Source: Kitasatospora sp. NBC_00315 (GTDB lineage: Bacteria > Actinomycetota > Actinomycetes > Streptomycetales > Streptomycetaceae). Taken from it: a stretch of 64,000 nucleotides of DNA. The notes beneath the pieces were generated by a model. That model saw only the letters and a list, made by a program, of their open reading frames with translations. It was not told where the DNA came from and ran no database searches. Each line of letters starts with the position of its first letter. Position 1 is the stretch's first letter. The position numbers and the translations under genes were made by a program. The stretch lies in contig NZ_CP108025.1 of the NCBI RefSeq assembly GCF_041435095.1, forward strand, positions 7,068,001 through 7,132,000, read 5' to 3'. Shown here piece after piece: positions 44,453-52,799 of the stretch.

Positions 44453-45409
44453 TCAGTTCTGCGTGACCTCGGTGGTGAGTTGGGGGAGGACGGTGAAGAG
44501 GTCGCCGACGACGCCGTAGTCGACGAGTTCGAAGATGGGGGCTTCGGGGTCCTTGTTGACGGCGACGATGGTCTTGGAGGTCTGCATGCCGGCTCGGTGC
44601 TGGATGGCGCCGGAGATGCCGGCGGCGACGTAGAGCTGGGGGGAGACCTGCTTGCCGGTCTGGCCGACCTGGTTGCTGTGGGGGTACCAGCCGGCGTCGA
44701 CGGCGGCGCGGGAGGCGCCGACGGCGGCGCCGAGGGCGTCGGCGAGGTCCTCGACGACGGTGAAGCCCTCGGCGGCGCCGACGCCGCGGCCGCCGGAGAC
44801 GACGATGGCGGCCTCGGTCAGCTCGGGGCGTCCGGTGGCGACGCGGGGGGTGCGGGCGGTGACGGTGGCGGCGTTGCCGGTGAAGGCGACGGTGACGCTC
44901 TCCACGGTGCCGGCGGCGGGGGCGGGCTCGGGGGTGGTGGAGTTCGGCTTGACGGTGATGACCGGGGTGCCGTGGGTGACGGTGGAGCGGACCTGGAAGG
45001 AGGCGGCGAACACCGACTGGGTGGCGAGGGGGCCGTCGTCGCCGGCCTGCACGTCGACGGCGTCGGTGATGAGGCCCGAGCCCAGGCGCAGGGCGAGGCG
45101 GGCGGCGATCTCCTTGCCCTCGCCGGAGGAGGTGACCAGGACGGCGCCGGTGTCGGTGGCGCGGGCGATCTGGGTGAGGGCGTCGACCTTGGGGACGACG
45201 AGCTGGTCGGTGAACTCGGGGGCGTCGGCGACGTAGACCTTGGCGGCGCCGTACTCGGCGGCCTTGGCGGCGATGTCGGCGGCGCTCGCCGCGGCGCCCA
45301 GGATGACGGCGGCGGGCTCGCCGAGGCGGCGGGCGAGGGTCAGCAGTTCGAGGGCCGGCTTGCGGACCGCGCCGTCGGCGTGGTCCACGAGAACCAGGAT
45401 CTCAGCCAT
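44453..45409 (-). CDS. etfA: Electron transfer flavoprotein alpha subunit
   Basis: A 318-residue ETF alpha subunit. The FAD-binding end shows VVSGGRGVG and later GAIQHRAGMQTSKTIVAVNKDPEAPIFELVDYGVVGD, the ETF_alpha signature. ETF shuttles electrons from acyl-CoA and other dehydrogenases to the ETF-quinone oxidoreductase. It follows etfB by 45 bases in the same operon, with AGGAG before its ATG (45409). Terminal motifs are intact. No acyl-CoA dehydrogenase is adjacent. Confidence 0.95.
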   Translation of the reverse strand: MAEILVLVDHADGAVRKPALELLTLARRLGEPAAVILGAAASAADIAAKAAEYGAAKVYVADAPEFTDQLVVPKVDALTQIARATDTGAVLVTSSGEGKEIAARLALRLGSGLITDAVDVQAGDDGPLATQSVFAASFQVRSTVTHGTPVITVKPNSTTPEPAPAAGTVESVTVAFTGNAATVTARTPRVATGRPELTEAAIVVSGGRGVGAAEGFTVVEDLADALGAAVGASRAAVDAGWYPHSNQVGQTGKQVSPQLYVAAGISGAIQHRAGMQTSKTIVAVNKDPEAPIFELVDYGVVGDLFTVLPQLTTEVTQN

Positions 45410-45454
45410 GATTCGTTGCTCCTGATGGTTCGTGAAGTGGCGCTGGCGGCGGGG

Positions 45455-46240
45455 TCAGATGAACTTCTGGGCGGCGAGGTAGCCGGCGAGCTGTCGGCCG
45501 CCCTCGCCCTCGTCCTTGACGATGGTGCCGGCGGTGCGGGCCGGGCGGGCGGTGACGTCCTGGACGGTGGTCCAGGCGCCGGCCAGGCCGACCTGCTCGG
45601 CGTCGATGCCCAGGTCGTCGAGGTCGTAGGACTGCACGGGCTTCTTCTTGGCGGCCATGATGCCCTTGAAGGAGGGGTAGCGGGCCTCGCCGGACTGGTC
45701 GGTGACGGAGATGACGGCGGGCAGTTCGGCGCGCAGCTGCTCGGTGGCGCTGTCGCCGTCGCGGCGGCCGGTGACGGTGGTGCCCTGGACGGCGACCTCG
45801 GAGAGCAGGGTCAGCTGCGGCACGCCCAGGCGTTCGGCGAGCAGGGCGGGCAGGACGCCCATGGTGCCGTCGGTGGAGGCCATGCCGCCGACGACGAGGT
45901 CGTAGCCGCTCTTCTCCAGGGCCGCCGCGATGATCGCGGAGGTGCCGATCACGTCGGTGCCGTGGATGTCGTCGTCGTTGACGTGGACGGCCTTGTCGGC
46001 GCCCATCGACAGGGCCTTGCGCAGGGCGTCCTTCGCGTCGTCCGGGCCCACCGTCAGGACGGTCACCTCGGCGTCGCCGTGCGACTCGGCGATCCGCAGC
46101 GCCTGCTCGACGCCGTACTCGTCCAGCTCCGACAGGAGGCCGTCCACGCCCTCCCGGTCGGTGGTGTGGTCGTCCTCGAAGCGACGGTCACCGGTCGCGT
46201 CGGGCACGTACTTCACACAGACAACGATCCTCAAGCTCAC
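45455..46240 (-). CDS. etfB: Electron transfer flavoprotein beta subunit
   Basis: A 261-residue ETF beta subunit, starting at GTG 46240 (VSLRIVVCVKYVPDATGDR) behind AGGAG. The AMP-binding region (VVGGMASTDGTMGVLPALLAERLG, then the IMAAKKKPVQ ETF_beta signature) is complete. It forms the ETF heterodimer with the downstream etfA product. A cluster of palindromic GGGAACTGAGTTCCC-like elements lies 140-300 bases upstream and may control the operon. Confidence 0.95.
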   Translation of the reverse strand: MSLRIVVCVKYVPDATGDRRFEDDHTTDREGVDGLLSELDEYGVEQALRIAESHGDAEVTVLTVGPDDAKDALRKALSMGADKAVHVNDDDIHGTDVIGTSAIIAAALEKSGYDLVVGGMASTDGTMGVLPALLAERLGVPQLTLLSEVAVQGTTVTGRRDGDSATEQLRAELPAVISVTDQSGEARYPSFKGIMAAKKKPVQSYDLDDLGIDAEQVGLAGAWTTVQDVTARPARTAGTIVKDEGEGGRQLAGYLAAQKFI

Positions 46241-46382
46241 GGCCTGTCTCCTGTACTCGTCTCGTCCGGCGTGGTCCGGCCGGCGGTCGCGGGCCAGGAC
46301 GACGCGCCTGACCTGCTCGGCGCCCTGCTGGAGCGGGATGATGGCGGTGCGGTGACAACCACCGCTCGCGATCCGGACCAGA

Positions 46383-46397
46383 GGGAACTGAGTTCCC
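46383..46397. promoter_or_regulatory. 15-bp palindrome upstream of etfB
   Basis: GGGAACTGAGTTCCC: seven-base arms around a central G, perfectly palindromic. It is 143 bases from the etfB start. Two related copies follow at 46503-46540. Confidence 0.6.
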
Positions 46398-46502
46398 CTA
46401 ATAGAGCACACTCGGTGCCGAATGGCCAGTATCGACATGGCCGCGACATGCCCGAAATTAGCAAAGGATCGGCGAACGAGCCTGTCGCCGGGAGGGATGG
46501 CA

Positions 46503-46540
46503 GGGTACTCAGTGTCCTCATTTGTGGGAACTGAGTGTCG
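46503..46540. promoter_or_regulatory. Two further copies of the etf palindrome
   Basis: GGGTACTCAGTGTCC (46503-46517) and GGGAACTGAGTGTCG (46526-46540) resemble the 15-mer at 46383. They are 23 bases apart in the same orientation. They are probably bound by the same regulator. Nothing else is supported in 46241-46555. Confidence 0.5.
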
Positions 46541-46555
46541 CGAGGAGGTGTCGTC

Positions 46556-46603
46556 ATGCCGTCGAGGGCCGCGACCGCCGGTGGTCGCGGCCCTCGACGG
46601 CAT
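46556..46603 (-). terminator. Terminator after rpmG
   Basis: Perfect 21-base arms (46556-46576 and 46583-46603) with a GCCGGT loop, starting 15 bases past the rpmG stop. This is the strongest stem in the window. Confidence 0.9.
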
Positions 46604-46618
46604 GGGGTGCCGCGCGGA

Positions 46619-46783
46619 TCAGCGCTCCTCGCGGAAGGCCGTGTGCCGGCGGGCGGCGGGGTCGTACTTGCGCAGGACGAGGCGGTCGGCGTCGTTGCGC
46701 CGGTTCTTACGGGTGACGTAGGTGTAGCCCGTCCCGGCCGTGGAGCGGAGGCTGACGATCGGGCGGAGTTCACTGCGGGCCAT
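46619..46783 (-). CDS. rpmG: 50S ribosomal protein L33 (zinc-independent type)
   Basis: A 54-residue protein: MARSELRPIVSLRST, then TGYTYVTRKNRRNDADRLVL, ending FREER. This is L33 of the C-minus type: it lacks the CxxC zinc ribbon of the zinc-binding paralogue. C-minus ribosomal proteins are expressed under zinc starvation, usually under Zur control. A strong ribosome site (AGGAGG) lies seven bases upstream of ATG 46783. A weak Zur-like repeat lies at 46818-46835. The gene is monocistronic and ends at a strong terminator. No other alternative ribosomal protein gene is beside it. Confidence 0.95.
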   Translation of the reverse strand: MARSELRPIVSLRSTAGTGYTYVTRKNRRNDADRLVLRKYDPAARRHTAFREER

Positions 46784-46817
46784 GGCGGGTCCTCCTGGTG
46801 CGTCGGCGGAACACTAT

Positions 46818-46835
46818 GGAACGGTTGTCGTTTTC
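46818..46835. promoter_or_regulatory. Imperfect inverted repeat before rpmG (possible Zur site)
   Basis: GGAACG, five bases, CGTTTTC, about 35 bases upstream of the rpmG start, overlapping the expected promoter. On the rpmG strand it contains TGAAAACG, one half of the actinobacterial Zur consensus. The other half is poor, so this is only a candidate. Confidence 0.35.
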
Positions 46836-46931
46836 ATGTGCCGTCCACCGGCTGCAACGCCCCCGTGGGGAGCGGTATTCCGGCCCGCCCGGCTTCGGCG
46901 CCGGCCCCGCACCGCCCGGGGGCCCGCGAGC

Positions 46932-46976
46932 GGCCGCCGGCCCGGGCACTCACCAGGAGTGCCCGGGCCGGCGGCC
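46932..46976 (-). terminator. Terminator of the YcnI gene unit
   Basis: Perfect 20-base arms (46932-46951 and 46957-46976) with an ACCAG loop. It lies downstream of the YcnI gene. Confidence 0.85.
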
Positions 46977-46998
46977 GGTCAGGAGCCGAGGGGCCGAG

Positions 46999-47066
46999 CG
47001 GATCGCTGACCCTCGGCCGGGTCACGGACCCTCGGGCGGATCGCTGACCCTCGGCCGGGTCACGGA
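46999..47066. repeat. 30-bp direct repeat
   Basis: Two identical 30-base copies (46999-47028 and 47037-47066) eight bases apart, between the YcnI stop and its terminator. The rest of 46784-47100 holds no gene. Confidence 0.8.
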
Positions 47067-47100
47067 CTCCGGAGTGGAGCACTGGCCCGACGGGTGGGGC

Positions 47101-47814
47101 TCAGGAGGGGGCGCCACCGCCCCGGCGGCGCAGCGCGAACAGGCCGAAGGCGACCCCGAGGACGCCGATCACGATGCCGACCACGCCCAGGGTGCGGGCG
47201 GTCGAGTCGGATCCGGGGGTGGTGGCACCGGCGGTGGTGGTGGCACCGGCCTTGGCGTCCTGGGCGGAGCCGGCCTTGCTGAGGACCAGGGTGGGTGCGG
47301 GGTGCTCGGGTTCGGGCTGCCCCTCCTTGCCGTCCTCGATCCAGCGGACGACGGTCCCGTCGTCGTAGGTCTGCAGGGCCTTGAAGACCAGCTTGTCGGT
47401 GTCGGTGGGCAGCGGGCCGAGCGAGATCCTGAACTCCTGGAACTGGCCGGGCGCGATCTTGGCGCTCGCGTCGGCGGTCCAGGTGATCTTCGAGACGGCA
47501 TCGGTGATCTCGTCGCCGTCGTCGGTCTTGAGCGGGGTCGCGAGTTTGGCCTTCTCGACCGTCGCGGTCCAGCCGGGAAGCGGCTGCGTGCTGACCGAGG
47601 CGACGGGGTGGTCGGTGGGGAGGTTCACCTCGATCTTCGTGGTGGACGCGGTGTCCTTCTCGTCCGGGACGCGGAAGGACACCGCGGTGTAGTCGCCCTG
47701 CTGGGCGGTGCCGGGCTGCACGGTGACGTGCGCGAAGGCCGGTCCGGCCAGGGCGGTCAGGGCGGCGGTGAGCGCGGTGGTCGCGGCGAGGCGGCCGGCG
47801 GTGCGGTGGCGCAT
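47101..47814 (-). CDS. YcnI family copper-binding membrane protein
   Basis: A 237-residue exported protein. The signal peptide (1-28) ends PAFA, so the mature N-terminus is His29 (HVTVQPGTAQQGDY), the expected copper ligand of the YcnI/DUF1775 family. The beta-sandwich domain runs to about 165, then an Ala/Thr-rich linker, and a C-terminal membrane helix with a basic end (GIVIGVLGVAFGLFALRRR). YcnI proteins bind copper at the cell surface and usually accompany copper import or cuproenzyme assembly. The upstream gene (48040-48825) is a Met/His-rich membrane protein. The pair may be one copper module. Confidence 0.9.
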   Translation of the reverse strand: MRHRTAGRLAATTALTAALTALAGPAFAHVTVQPGTAQQGDYTAVSFRVPDEKDTASTTKIEVNLPTDHPVASVSTQPLPGWTATVEKAKLATPLKTDDGDEITDAVSKITWTADASAKIAPGQFQEFRISLGPLPTDTDKLVFKALQTYDDGTVVRWIEDGKEGQPEPEHPAPTLVLSKAGSAQDAKAGATTTAGATTPGSDSTARTLGVVGIVIGVLGVAFGLFALRRRGGGAPS

Positions 47815-48039
47815 GGGTGGTGGTCTCCGTCCGGAGGCGGGCACGGTGGACAGCGCCAGGAGGGCACTCGCTCCGGGGCGCCGTCCATGACGGTGCCGGT
47901 CCGGGGGAGCGCCGTCCGTGGCTCGGTCGGTGCCTGGTCGATGGGGGCAGGGCGGGAGGGCGTCGCGGGACGCGGACCTCCCCGCCTCGTGCTCGTACGG
48001 CGCGGACGACCCGGCCACCGCGGCGGCGGCCCGATCGCG

Positions 48040-48825
48040 TCAGCGCGCGAACTCCGCCACCGGTGGACCACGGCGCACCACGCTGTGCCGCAGCACGGCC
48101 CCGGCCGGGGGCCGATGGCGGTTCCCCGGTGCCCGACGCGATCGTGGCCCGCCGCCCCCGGCGGCCCCTGCGCGGGTCAGGGCGGCGAGCAGGCGGAGCA
48201 CCCGCCGCAACGGTGACACCCACGCCCGCGCCCTGGTCGCGCCCAGGCGGACCAGCCGCCAGAGCGCGGACTCGCCCCGCCACAGCCACCAGCCGGCGAC
48301 CACGGTCGCGGCGAGGTGTCCCACCAGCATGCCCGGCGTCAGACCGAGCGACGGGGCGTGCCACCAGAGCGCCGCGTGCGCCGTCCCGGTGGCATGCGGG
48401 TGCAGCGCGGCAGCCGACCGTACGGCGGGCATCGCGGTCGTACCGCCCATCCCCGGCATGTCGTCCATCCCGGCCATCCCGGCCATCCCGGTCATGCCGC
48501 CGGCGCCGCTCGGGCCCCCGGTGGCCGCCGCGTTCGCGTGGGCGTGGGGCTGCCCGAGCTGGAAGAGCAGGTGGAGGCCCAGCTGACCGCCGGCGAGCCC
48601 GCCGAGGATCGCGGGCAGCGAGCGCTCGCGGCCCGCCCCCGCCACGGCGGCGCAGAAGGTGAGCAGCCAGCCGAGCAGCGCCGCCCCCAGGGGCACGCCG
48701 CCGCCGGAGGCGAGGAGGTGGCCCGCCGCGGCCAGCACGAAGCAGACCGTCGCGATCGGGAGGGCCCGGATGACGCGAAGGTCGAGCGCTGCGACGAGCG
48801 GTCGGCCGGACACGGGAGCAGGCAT
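48040..48825 (-). CDS. Four-helix membrane protein with Met/His loop and RRGPP tail
   Basis: A 261-residue protein with helices at about 20-40, 47-65, 72-91 and 161-182. The outer loop between helices 3 and 4 is rich in Met and His: PHAHAN, MTGMAGMAGMDDMPGM, then HPHATGTAH. The tail ends VVRRGPPVAEFAR, matching the RRGPP end of 4343-5014 and 31245-31946, but the loop and terminal cysteines of those are absent here. Met/His-rich loops are typical copper(I) ligands, and the next gene codes for YcnI. I infer a copper-handling membrane partner. The function is not recognised from an established family. Confidence 0.75.
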   Translation of the reverse strand: MPAPVSGRPLVAALDLRVIRALPIATVCFVLAAAGHLLASGGGVPLGAALLGWLLTFCAAVAGAGRERSLPAILGGLAGGQLGLHLLFQLGQPHAHANAAATGGPSGAGGMTGMAGMAGMDDMPGMGGTTAMPAVRSAAALHPHATGTAHAALWWHAPSLGLTPGMLVGHLAATVVAGWWLWRGESALWRLVRLGATRARAWVSPLRRVLRLLAALTRAGAAGGGGPRSRRAPGNRHRPPAGAVLRHSVVRRGPPVAEFAR

Positions 48826-48939
48826 GGCGCCCCATCATGGCACCGTGCACCGCGCCCGGGGGCACAGGCGCCGAAACCGCCCATCCGCCCGCCCGTCGCT
48901 CGGCCGCCCGTGGCTTCCCACCCGCACGGTGGACGCGAG

Positions 48940-48978
48940 CGCCCCGCTCCGCACGCGGGGCGCGTGCGGAGCGGGGCG
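48940..48978 (-). terminator. Terminator of M1 peptidase
   Basis: Perfect 17-base arms (48940-48956 and 48962-48978) with a GGGGC loop, 22 bases past the M1 peptidase stop. Confidence 0.85.
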
Positions 48979-49000
48979 GGGGAGCGGGTGGCCGGCCGGA

Positions 49001-50860
49001 TCAGCCGTCGATGCGGTGCTGGGTCCAGAACGACGTCAGGTCGGTGGTGGTGGCGGCCTGCGCCGCGGCCTTGAACTCGGCCGTGGTCGAGACGCCGTAC
49101 CAGTGGGCCTGGGCGTAGTCGTGGAGCAGCTTGGTCATCGCTGTGTCGCCGATCAGACGCCGCAGGTCGTGCAGGGCGCACTTGCCGTAGCCGTAGACGA
49201 CGGTGGAGTAGCGCGAGGAGTTGGCGTCCCAGTAGGCCATCGAGTTGGTGATCTTCTCGGCGGAGGAGGCCCAGGAGACGCTGCTCCAGCAGCCCGAGCC
49301 GGTCTTGCCCAGGGCGAGGTCGGTCGCGTAGTCGGTGAACGCCTCGTCCAGCCAGGGGCTGTTGTACTCGTCGTCACCGACGATCCCGTAGAACCACTGG
49401 TGGCCGATCTCGTGCGTCAGCGCGGTGGTGCTGACCAGGTCGAGGACGAAGCCCGGGTACTCCATGCCGCCGAACCAGAAGTTGTTGTCCAGGACGGCGT
49501 CCAACTCCGTGTACGGGTAGGCCCCGAAGCGCTGGGCGTGCGCGTCCACGGCCGACAGCGAGGTGCTCAGCATCGACTGCGAGTCGGCGGAGCCGATGCC
49601 GCTCACCGCGTAGACGTTGACCTTGACACCGGCCGGGGACGTGCCGGAGATCCGGGTGAACGGGCCCGCGCCCCAGGCGAAGTCGCGGACCTTGCTCGCC
49701 GTCGCCCGGGTGACGGTGCGCCCGGCCGCGCCCGGGGTGTCCACCGAGGTGCCGGTGGCCGGGACCAGCAGGCTGGTCGGGTGGTCCAGGGTCACGTCGA
49801 AGTCGGCGGCCAGCGAGTAGAACGACTCGCCGTTGTTGGTGTACGGGTCGAGATGCCAGCCGGCGGCGTCCCTGACCGCCAGCACCGGAAGGGCGTTGCC
49901 GATGAAGCTGAAGGCGCCGTCACGACCGAAGCGGTCGGCTCCGCTCGGCACGCTGATGCCGAGGTCGAAGCCGATCGTGCCGCTCTGCCCGGTGCCGAGC
50001 GCGGCGGGCAGCGTGACCTTGAGTGCGGTGCAGTTCACCGACAGGGCGCCCGCGGTGCCACCCGTCAGGTTGGTCACCGTGATCGGGGTGGTCGGGCAGC
50101 TGCCGTGGTAGTTGTCCCACAGCCGCAGGTACACCTCGCCGAGCGGGGTGGCCGAGGCGTTGGTGAAGCTCACGCTCTCGTGCCCGCTCCAGACGCCGCC
50201 CGAGGAGTCGGCGGTCAGGTTGACGGTGTAGCGGGGAGCGGCGGGCGTCCGGGTCGCGTCCGGCGGCGGGGGCGTGGTGCCGCCCCCGGCGGTGTTCAGC
50301 GCGACGTCGTCCAGGACGAAGCTGGTCTGCTGCCCCGAATCCTCGACGCCGGTGAAGGAGACGGCCACCGTCTGGCCGGCGAACGAGGAGACGTCGAACG
50401 ACTTCTGCACGTATCCGGAGCCCGCGTCCAGGTTGCTGTAGGTCGCCAGCGTGCTGCTGCCGATCTTGGCGGTCAGCTTGTCGTAGGCGACCGAGCCGGA
50501 CTCCGCGGTGTCGACGTGCAGCCAGAAGGAGAGGGTGGCCGAGGTGCAGCCGGCCGGCACCACGACGCTCTGCGAGAGCGTGTCGGTGTGCGTGGATCCG
50601 TAGCCGTCCAGCCAGGCGAAGGAGCTGCCGCCGTGGGCGCTCTGGCCGCCGCCGCTGGTGATCACGCCGCTCGACGCCGACCAGGGCGTGGCGCCGGATT
50701 CGAAGCCGCCGTTCGTGACCAGCTGGGCGGGCGTGCAGGTGGCGGCCACGGCGGGGGCCGCCGGTGCCGGGGTGGCCTGCGCGGGGGTGGCGAGGGCGGT
50801 GGTGCCGGCGGCCGCCAACAGCGCGGCCCCGGTGACGAAGTGGAGCAACCTGCTTCTCAT
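49001..50860 (-). CDS. Secreted M1 metallopeptidase with N-terminal lectin-like module
   Basis: A 619-residue secreted peptidase. The signal segment (1-29) precedes a beta-sandwich module (about 42-188: CTPAQLVTNGGFESG...SFVLDDVALNT), a TPPPP linker, and an M1 gluzincin domain. The zinc site is HEIGH (482-486) with Glu505 in WLDEAFTDY. The exopeptidase motif is GGMEYPG (463-469), where GAMEN is usual, so the N-terminal amine-binding may differ. The module is also found at the C-terminus of the protease at 51255-52799. The start ATG 50860 follows AAGAGGA. A BldD-type box lies upstream. Confidence 0.9.
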   Translation of the reverse strand: MRSRLLHFVTGAALLAAAGTTALATPAQATPAPAAPAVAATCTPAQLVTNGGFESGATPWSASSGVITSGGGQSAHGGSSFAWLDGYGSTHTDTLSQSVVVPAGCTSATLSFWLHVDTAESGSVAYDKLTAKIGSSTLATYSNLDAGSGYVQKSFDVSSFAGQTVAVSFTGVEDSGQQTSFVLDDVALNTAGGGTTPPPPDATRTPAAPRYTVNLTADSSGGVWSGHESVSFTNASATPLGEVYLRLWDNYHGSCPTTPITVTNLTGGTAGALSVNCTALKVTLPAALGTGQSGTIGFDLGISVPSGADRFGRDGAFSFIGNALPVLAVRDAAGWHLDPYTNNGESFYSLAADFDVTLDHPTSLLVPATGTSVDTPGAAGRTVTRATASKVRDFAWGAGPFTRISGTSPAGVKVNVYAVSGIGSADSQSMLSTSLSAVDAHAQRFGAYPYTELDAVLDNNFWFGGMEYPGFVLDLVSTTALTHEIGHQWFYGIVGDDEYNSPWLDEAFTDYATDLALGKTGSGCWSSVSWASSAEKITNSMAYWDANSSRYSTVVYGYGKCALHDLRRLIGDTAMTKLLHDYAQAHWYGVSTTAEFKAAAQAATTTDLTSFWTQHRIDG

Positions 50861-50991
50861 CGGATCCTCTTGGGGGGACGGGAGCGCCCGTGGGGGACTC
50901 GACACCGCCGGGACGCCGCGTCCGCGAGGACGCGCCGAACCCGCGAGGAATCGGCGCGACGAGGGTGGAAGAGCCACTGTCCAACTCTTCC

Positions 50992-51004
50992 TGACGCAGC
51001 GTCA
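50992..51004. promoter_or_regulatory. BldD-type box
   Basis: TGACGCAGCGTCA, identical to the palindrome at 20423-20435. It fits the BldD consensus. It is 132 bases upstream of the M1 peptidase start, in a 394-base gap with no gene. Confidence 0.6.
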
Positions 51005-51217
51005 CCGGATGGGTCGAGCGGCCGCAGGGGACGCTCCCCACTCCCGAGGCCATAGGAAGAGTGGCAGGAAAATCCGTTGAATTGAAGAGGGCATGCCACA
51101 TTGTCGATGGCATCGAAGCCGCCCGGCCGTACTCGGTGCCACCGGCGCGGGGCAGCGGAAAGCCCGGGGCGGGCCCGGTGGTTGAACACCGGGGCCGCCC
51201 CGTGGGTCGATCGCCTC

Positions 51218-51246
51218 GGCCCGGCCGGGGGGTGGCCGGCCGGGCC
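51218..51246 (-). terminator. Terminator of serine protease
   Basis: Perfect 11-base arms (51218-51228 and 51236-51246) with a seven-base loop, nine bases past the stop codon. Confidence 0.75.
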
Positions 51247-51254
51247 GTGGTGGG

Positions 51255-52799
51255 TCAGCTGGTGGCGATGGAGGTGTCGTCGATCACGAAGCTGGTCTGG
51301 AGGGAGGCGTCCTCGGTGCCGTTGAACTTGAGGGTGACGCTCTGGCCGGCGTAGGCGGAGAGGTCGAAGGTGCGCAGCTGGTAGCCGGTTGCGGCGTTGG
51401 CGTTGGAGTAGGTGGTCAGCGCGGTGCCGTTGACGGTGACGGCGAGCTTGTCGTAGGCGGTGGTGCCGGTCTCGGCGGTGTCGATGTGGAGGTAGAAGCT
51501 GAGGGTGGCCTTGCAGCCGGCGGGGATGGTGACGGTCTGGGAGAGGCTGTCGGTGTGGGTGGAGCCGTAGCCGTTCAGCCAGGCCTTCCAGGAGCCGGCG
51601 TGGGCGGCCTCGCCGGTGCTGTTGTCGACGACGCCGCTGCTGGCGGTCCAGGGGCCGGCGGTGCCGGTCTCGAAGCCGGCGTTGCCGAGCAGCTGGGCCG
51701 GGGTGCAGGTGCCGCCGCCGCCGGTGCTGACCGTCCAGGTGAAGGAGGCTGCGCCGGTCTTGTTGGCGGCGTCCTTGGCGGTGACGGTGACGTTGTAGGT
51801 GCCCGCGGTGGTGGCGGTGCCGGTGATCTTGCCGGTGGAGCTGATCGACAGGCCGGTGGGCAGGCCGGTGGCGGTGAAGGTCAGCGGGGCGGTGCCGCCA
51901 CTGGCCTGGATCTGCAGGTTGGCGGTGCCGTTCAGCGCGGTGGACTGGTTGCCCGGGCCGGTCACCGTGACGGCGCTGCCGGCCGGCTTGGTGAGGAGGC
52001 AGCCGCTGACGCTGAGGTCGATGGCGCGGCCGGTGCCCAGGCAGGTGGTGAACCAGTAGGTCTCCTCACCGTAGCTCTGGCCCTTGGTGACCGTGGTGGT
52101 GCCGTCGGCGGCGACCTCACAGGGGTTGTTCAGGGTGCACACCGCACCGTCGTCGTTCCCGGTGTTGTTGATGCCGACGATCCTGTTGGTCGCGGCGTCG
52201 ACGATCGGCGAGCCGGAGGTGCCGTGCGTGGTGTTGCAGCCGGAGCTGTAGCGGATCGAGTCGTGCCAGGTCCACTGGTCCTCGCGCAGGGTGTCGACGA
52301 ACCCGTTGACGGAGCAGTTCCAGACCTGCTTCCAGTACGAGGAGGGTATGAACATCGAGGAGCCGTCGGCCGGGTGGGTGTCACCGATCGTCAGCGCCGT
52401 CGTGGCGTACTTGGTGCTGATGGACGCGTAGGTGTCGGTCAGTTGGTAGAGCGCGACGTCGGTTCCCGTCATGGTCGCGTAGAGCACCTTGTCCGCCTGG
52501 ACGGTGCCGAGCGAGGAGCCGGAGGGGCCGAGCAGCGTGCCGCTGCGGCTGGCCGTGGTGTTCTGGATGACCTGCCCCGCGGTCGGCATGGTCGGCAGGC
52601 AGTGCCCGTTGGTGAGCATCAGGGCCCGGTCGGTGTCGACCGAGGAGGGGTAACGAACCAGCGAGGCCGAGCAGTTGCTCAGGGCGATCGTACCCGTGAG
52701 ATCGGCGGCCCGGACGGCCTGCGCCGGGGTGGCGACACAGGTCATGGCGCCCGCGACGACTGTTGCCGCGCCGAATGTGGCGGCAAGTCTCTTGAACAT
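51255..52799 (-). CDS. Secreted trypsin-like protease with Ig-like and lectin-like C-terminal modules
   Basis: A 514-residue secreted protease. The signal (1-28) precedes a chymotrypsin-fold domain with His66 (LTNGHC), Asp114 (TGTDVALYQL) and Ser195 (HGTSGSP). An Ig-like (He_PIG type) domain follows at about 275-358 (GLPTGLSISSTGKITGT), then the beta-sandwich module from 365 to the end (CTPAQLLGNAGFETGTAGPW). That module is about 60 percent like the N-terminal module of the M1 peptidase. It probably binds a cell-surface or substrate polymer. The start at 52799 gives the proper signal peptide. Confidence 0.9.
   Translation of the reverse strand: MFKRLAATFGAATVVAGAMTCVATPAQAVRAADLTGTIALSNCSASLVRYPSSVDTDRALMLTNGHCLPTMPTAGQVIQNTTASRSGTLLGPSGSSLGTVQADKVLYATMTGTDVALYQLTDTYASISTKYATTALTIGDTHPADGSSMFIPSSYWKQVWNCSVNGFVDTLREDQWTWHDSIRYSSGCNTTHGTSGSPIVDAATNRIVGINNTGNDDGAVCTLNNPCEVAADGTTTVTKGQSYGEETYWFTTCLGTGRAIDLSVSGCLLTKPAGSAVTVTGPGNQSTALNGTANLQIQASGGTAPLTFTATGLPTGLSISSTGKITGTATTAGTYNVTVTAKDAANKTGAASFTWTVSTGGGGTCTPAQLLGNAGFETGTAGPWTASSGVVDNSTGEAAHAGSWKAWLNGYGSTHTDSLSQTVTIPAGCKATLSFYLHIDTAETGTTAYDKLAVTVNGTALTTYSNANAATGYQLRTFDLSAYAGQSVTLKFNGTEDASLQTSFVIDDTSIATS

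Noticed and set aside
44438..46534. A 698-codon open frame on the plus strand opposite etfA and etfB
   Set aside because: It is a Gly/Asp/Val-rich antisense shadow of two well-identified genes and has no family-like motif.
46535..47047. A plus-strand frame overlapping rpmG
   Set aside because: It runs over a terminator hairpin and the antisense of rpmG; no family content.
48659..51055. A 798-codon plus-strand open frame opposite the M1 peptidase
   Set aside because: An antisense GC-composition artefact; the minus strand has a clear peptidase with a zinc site.
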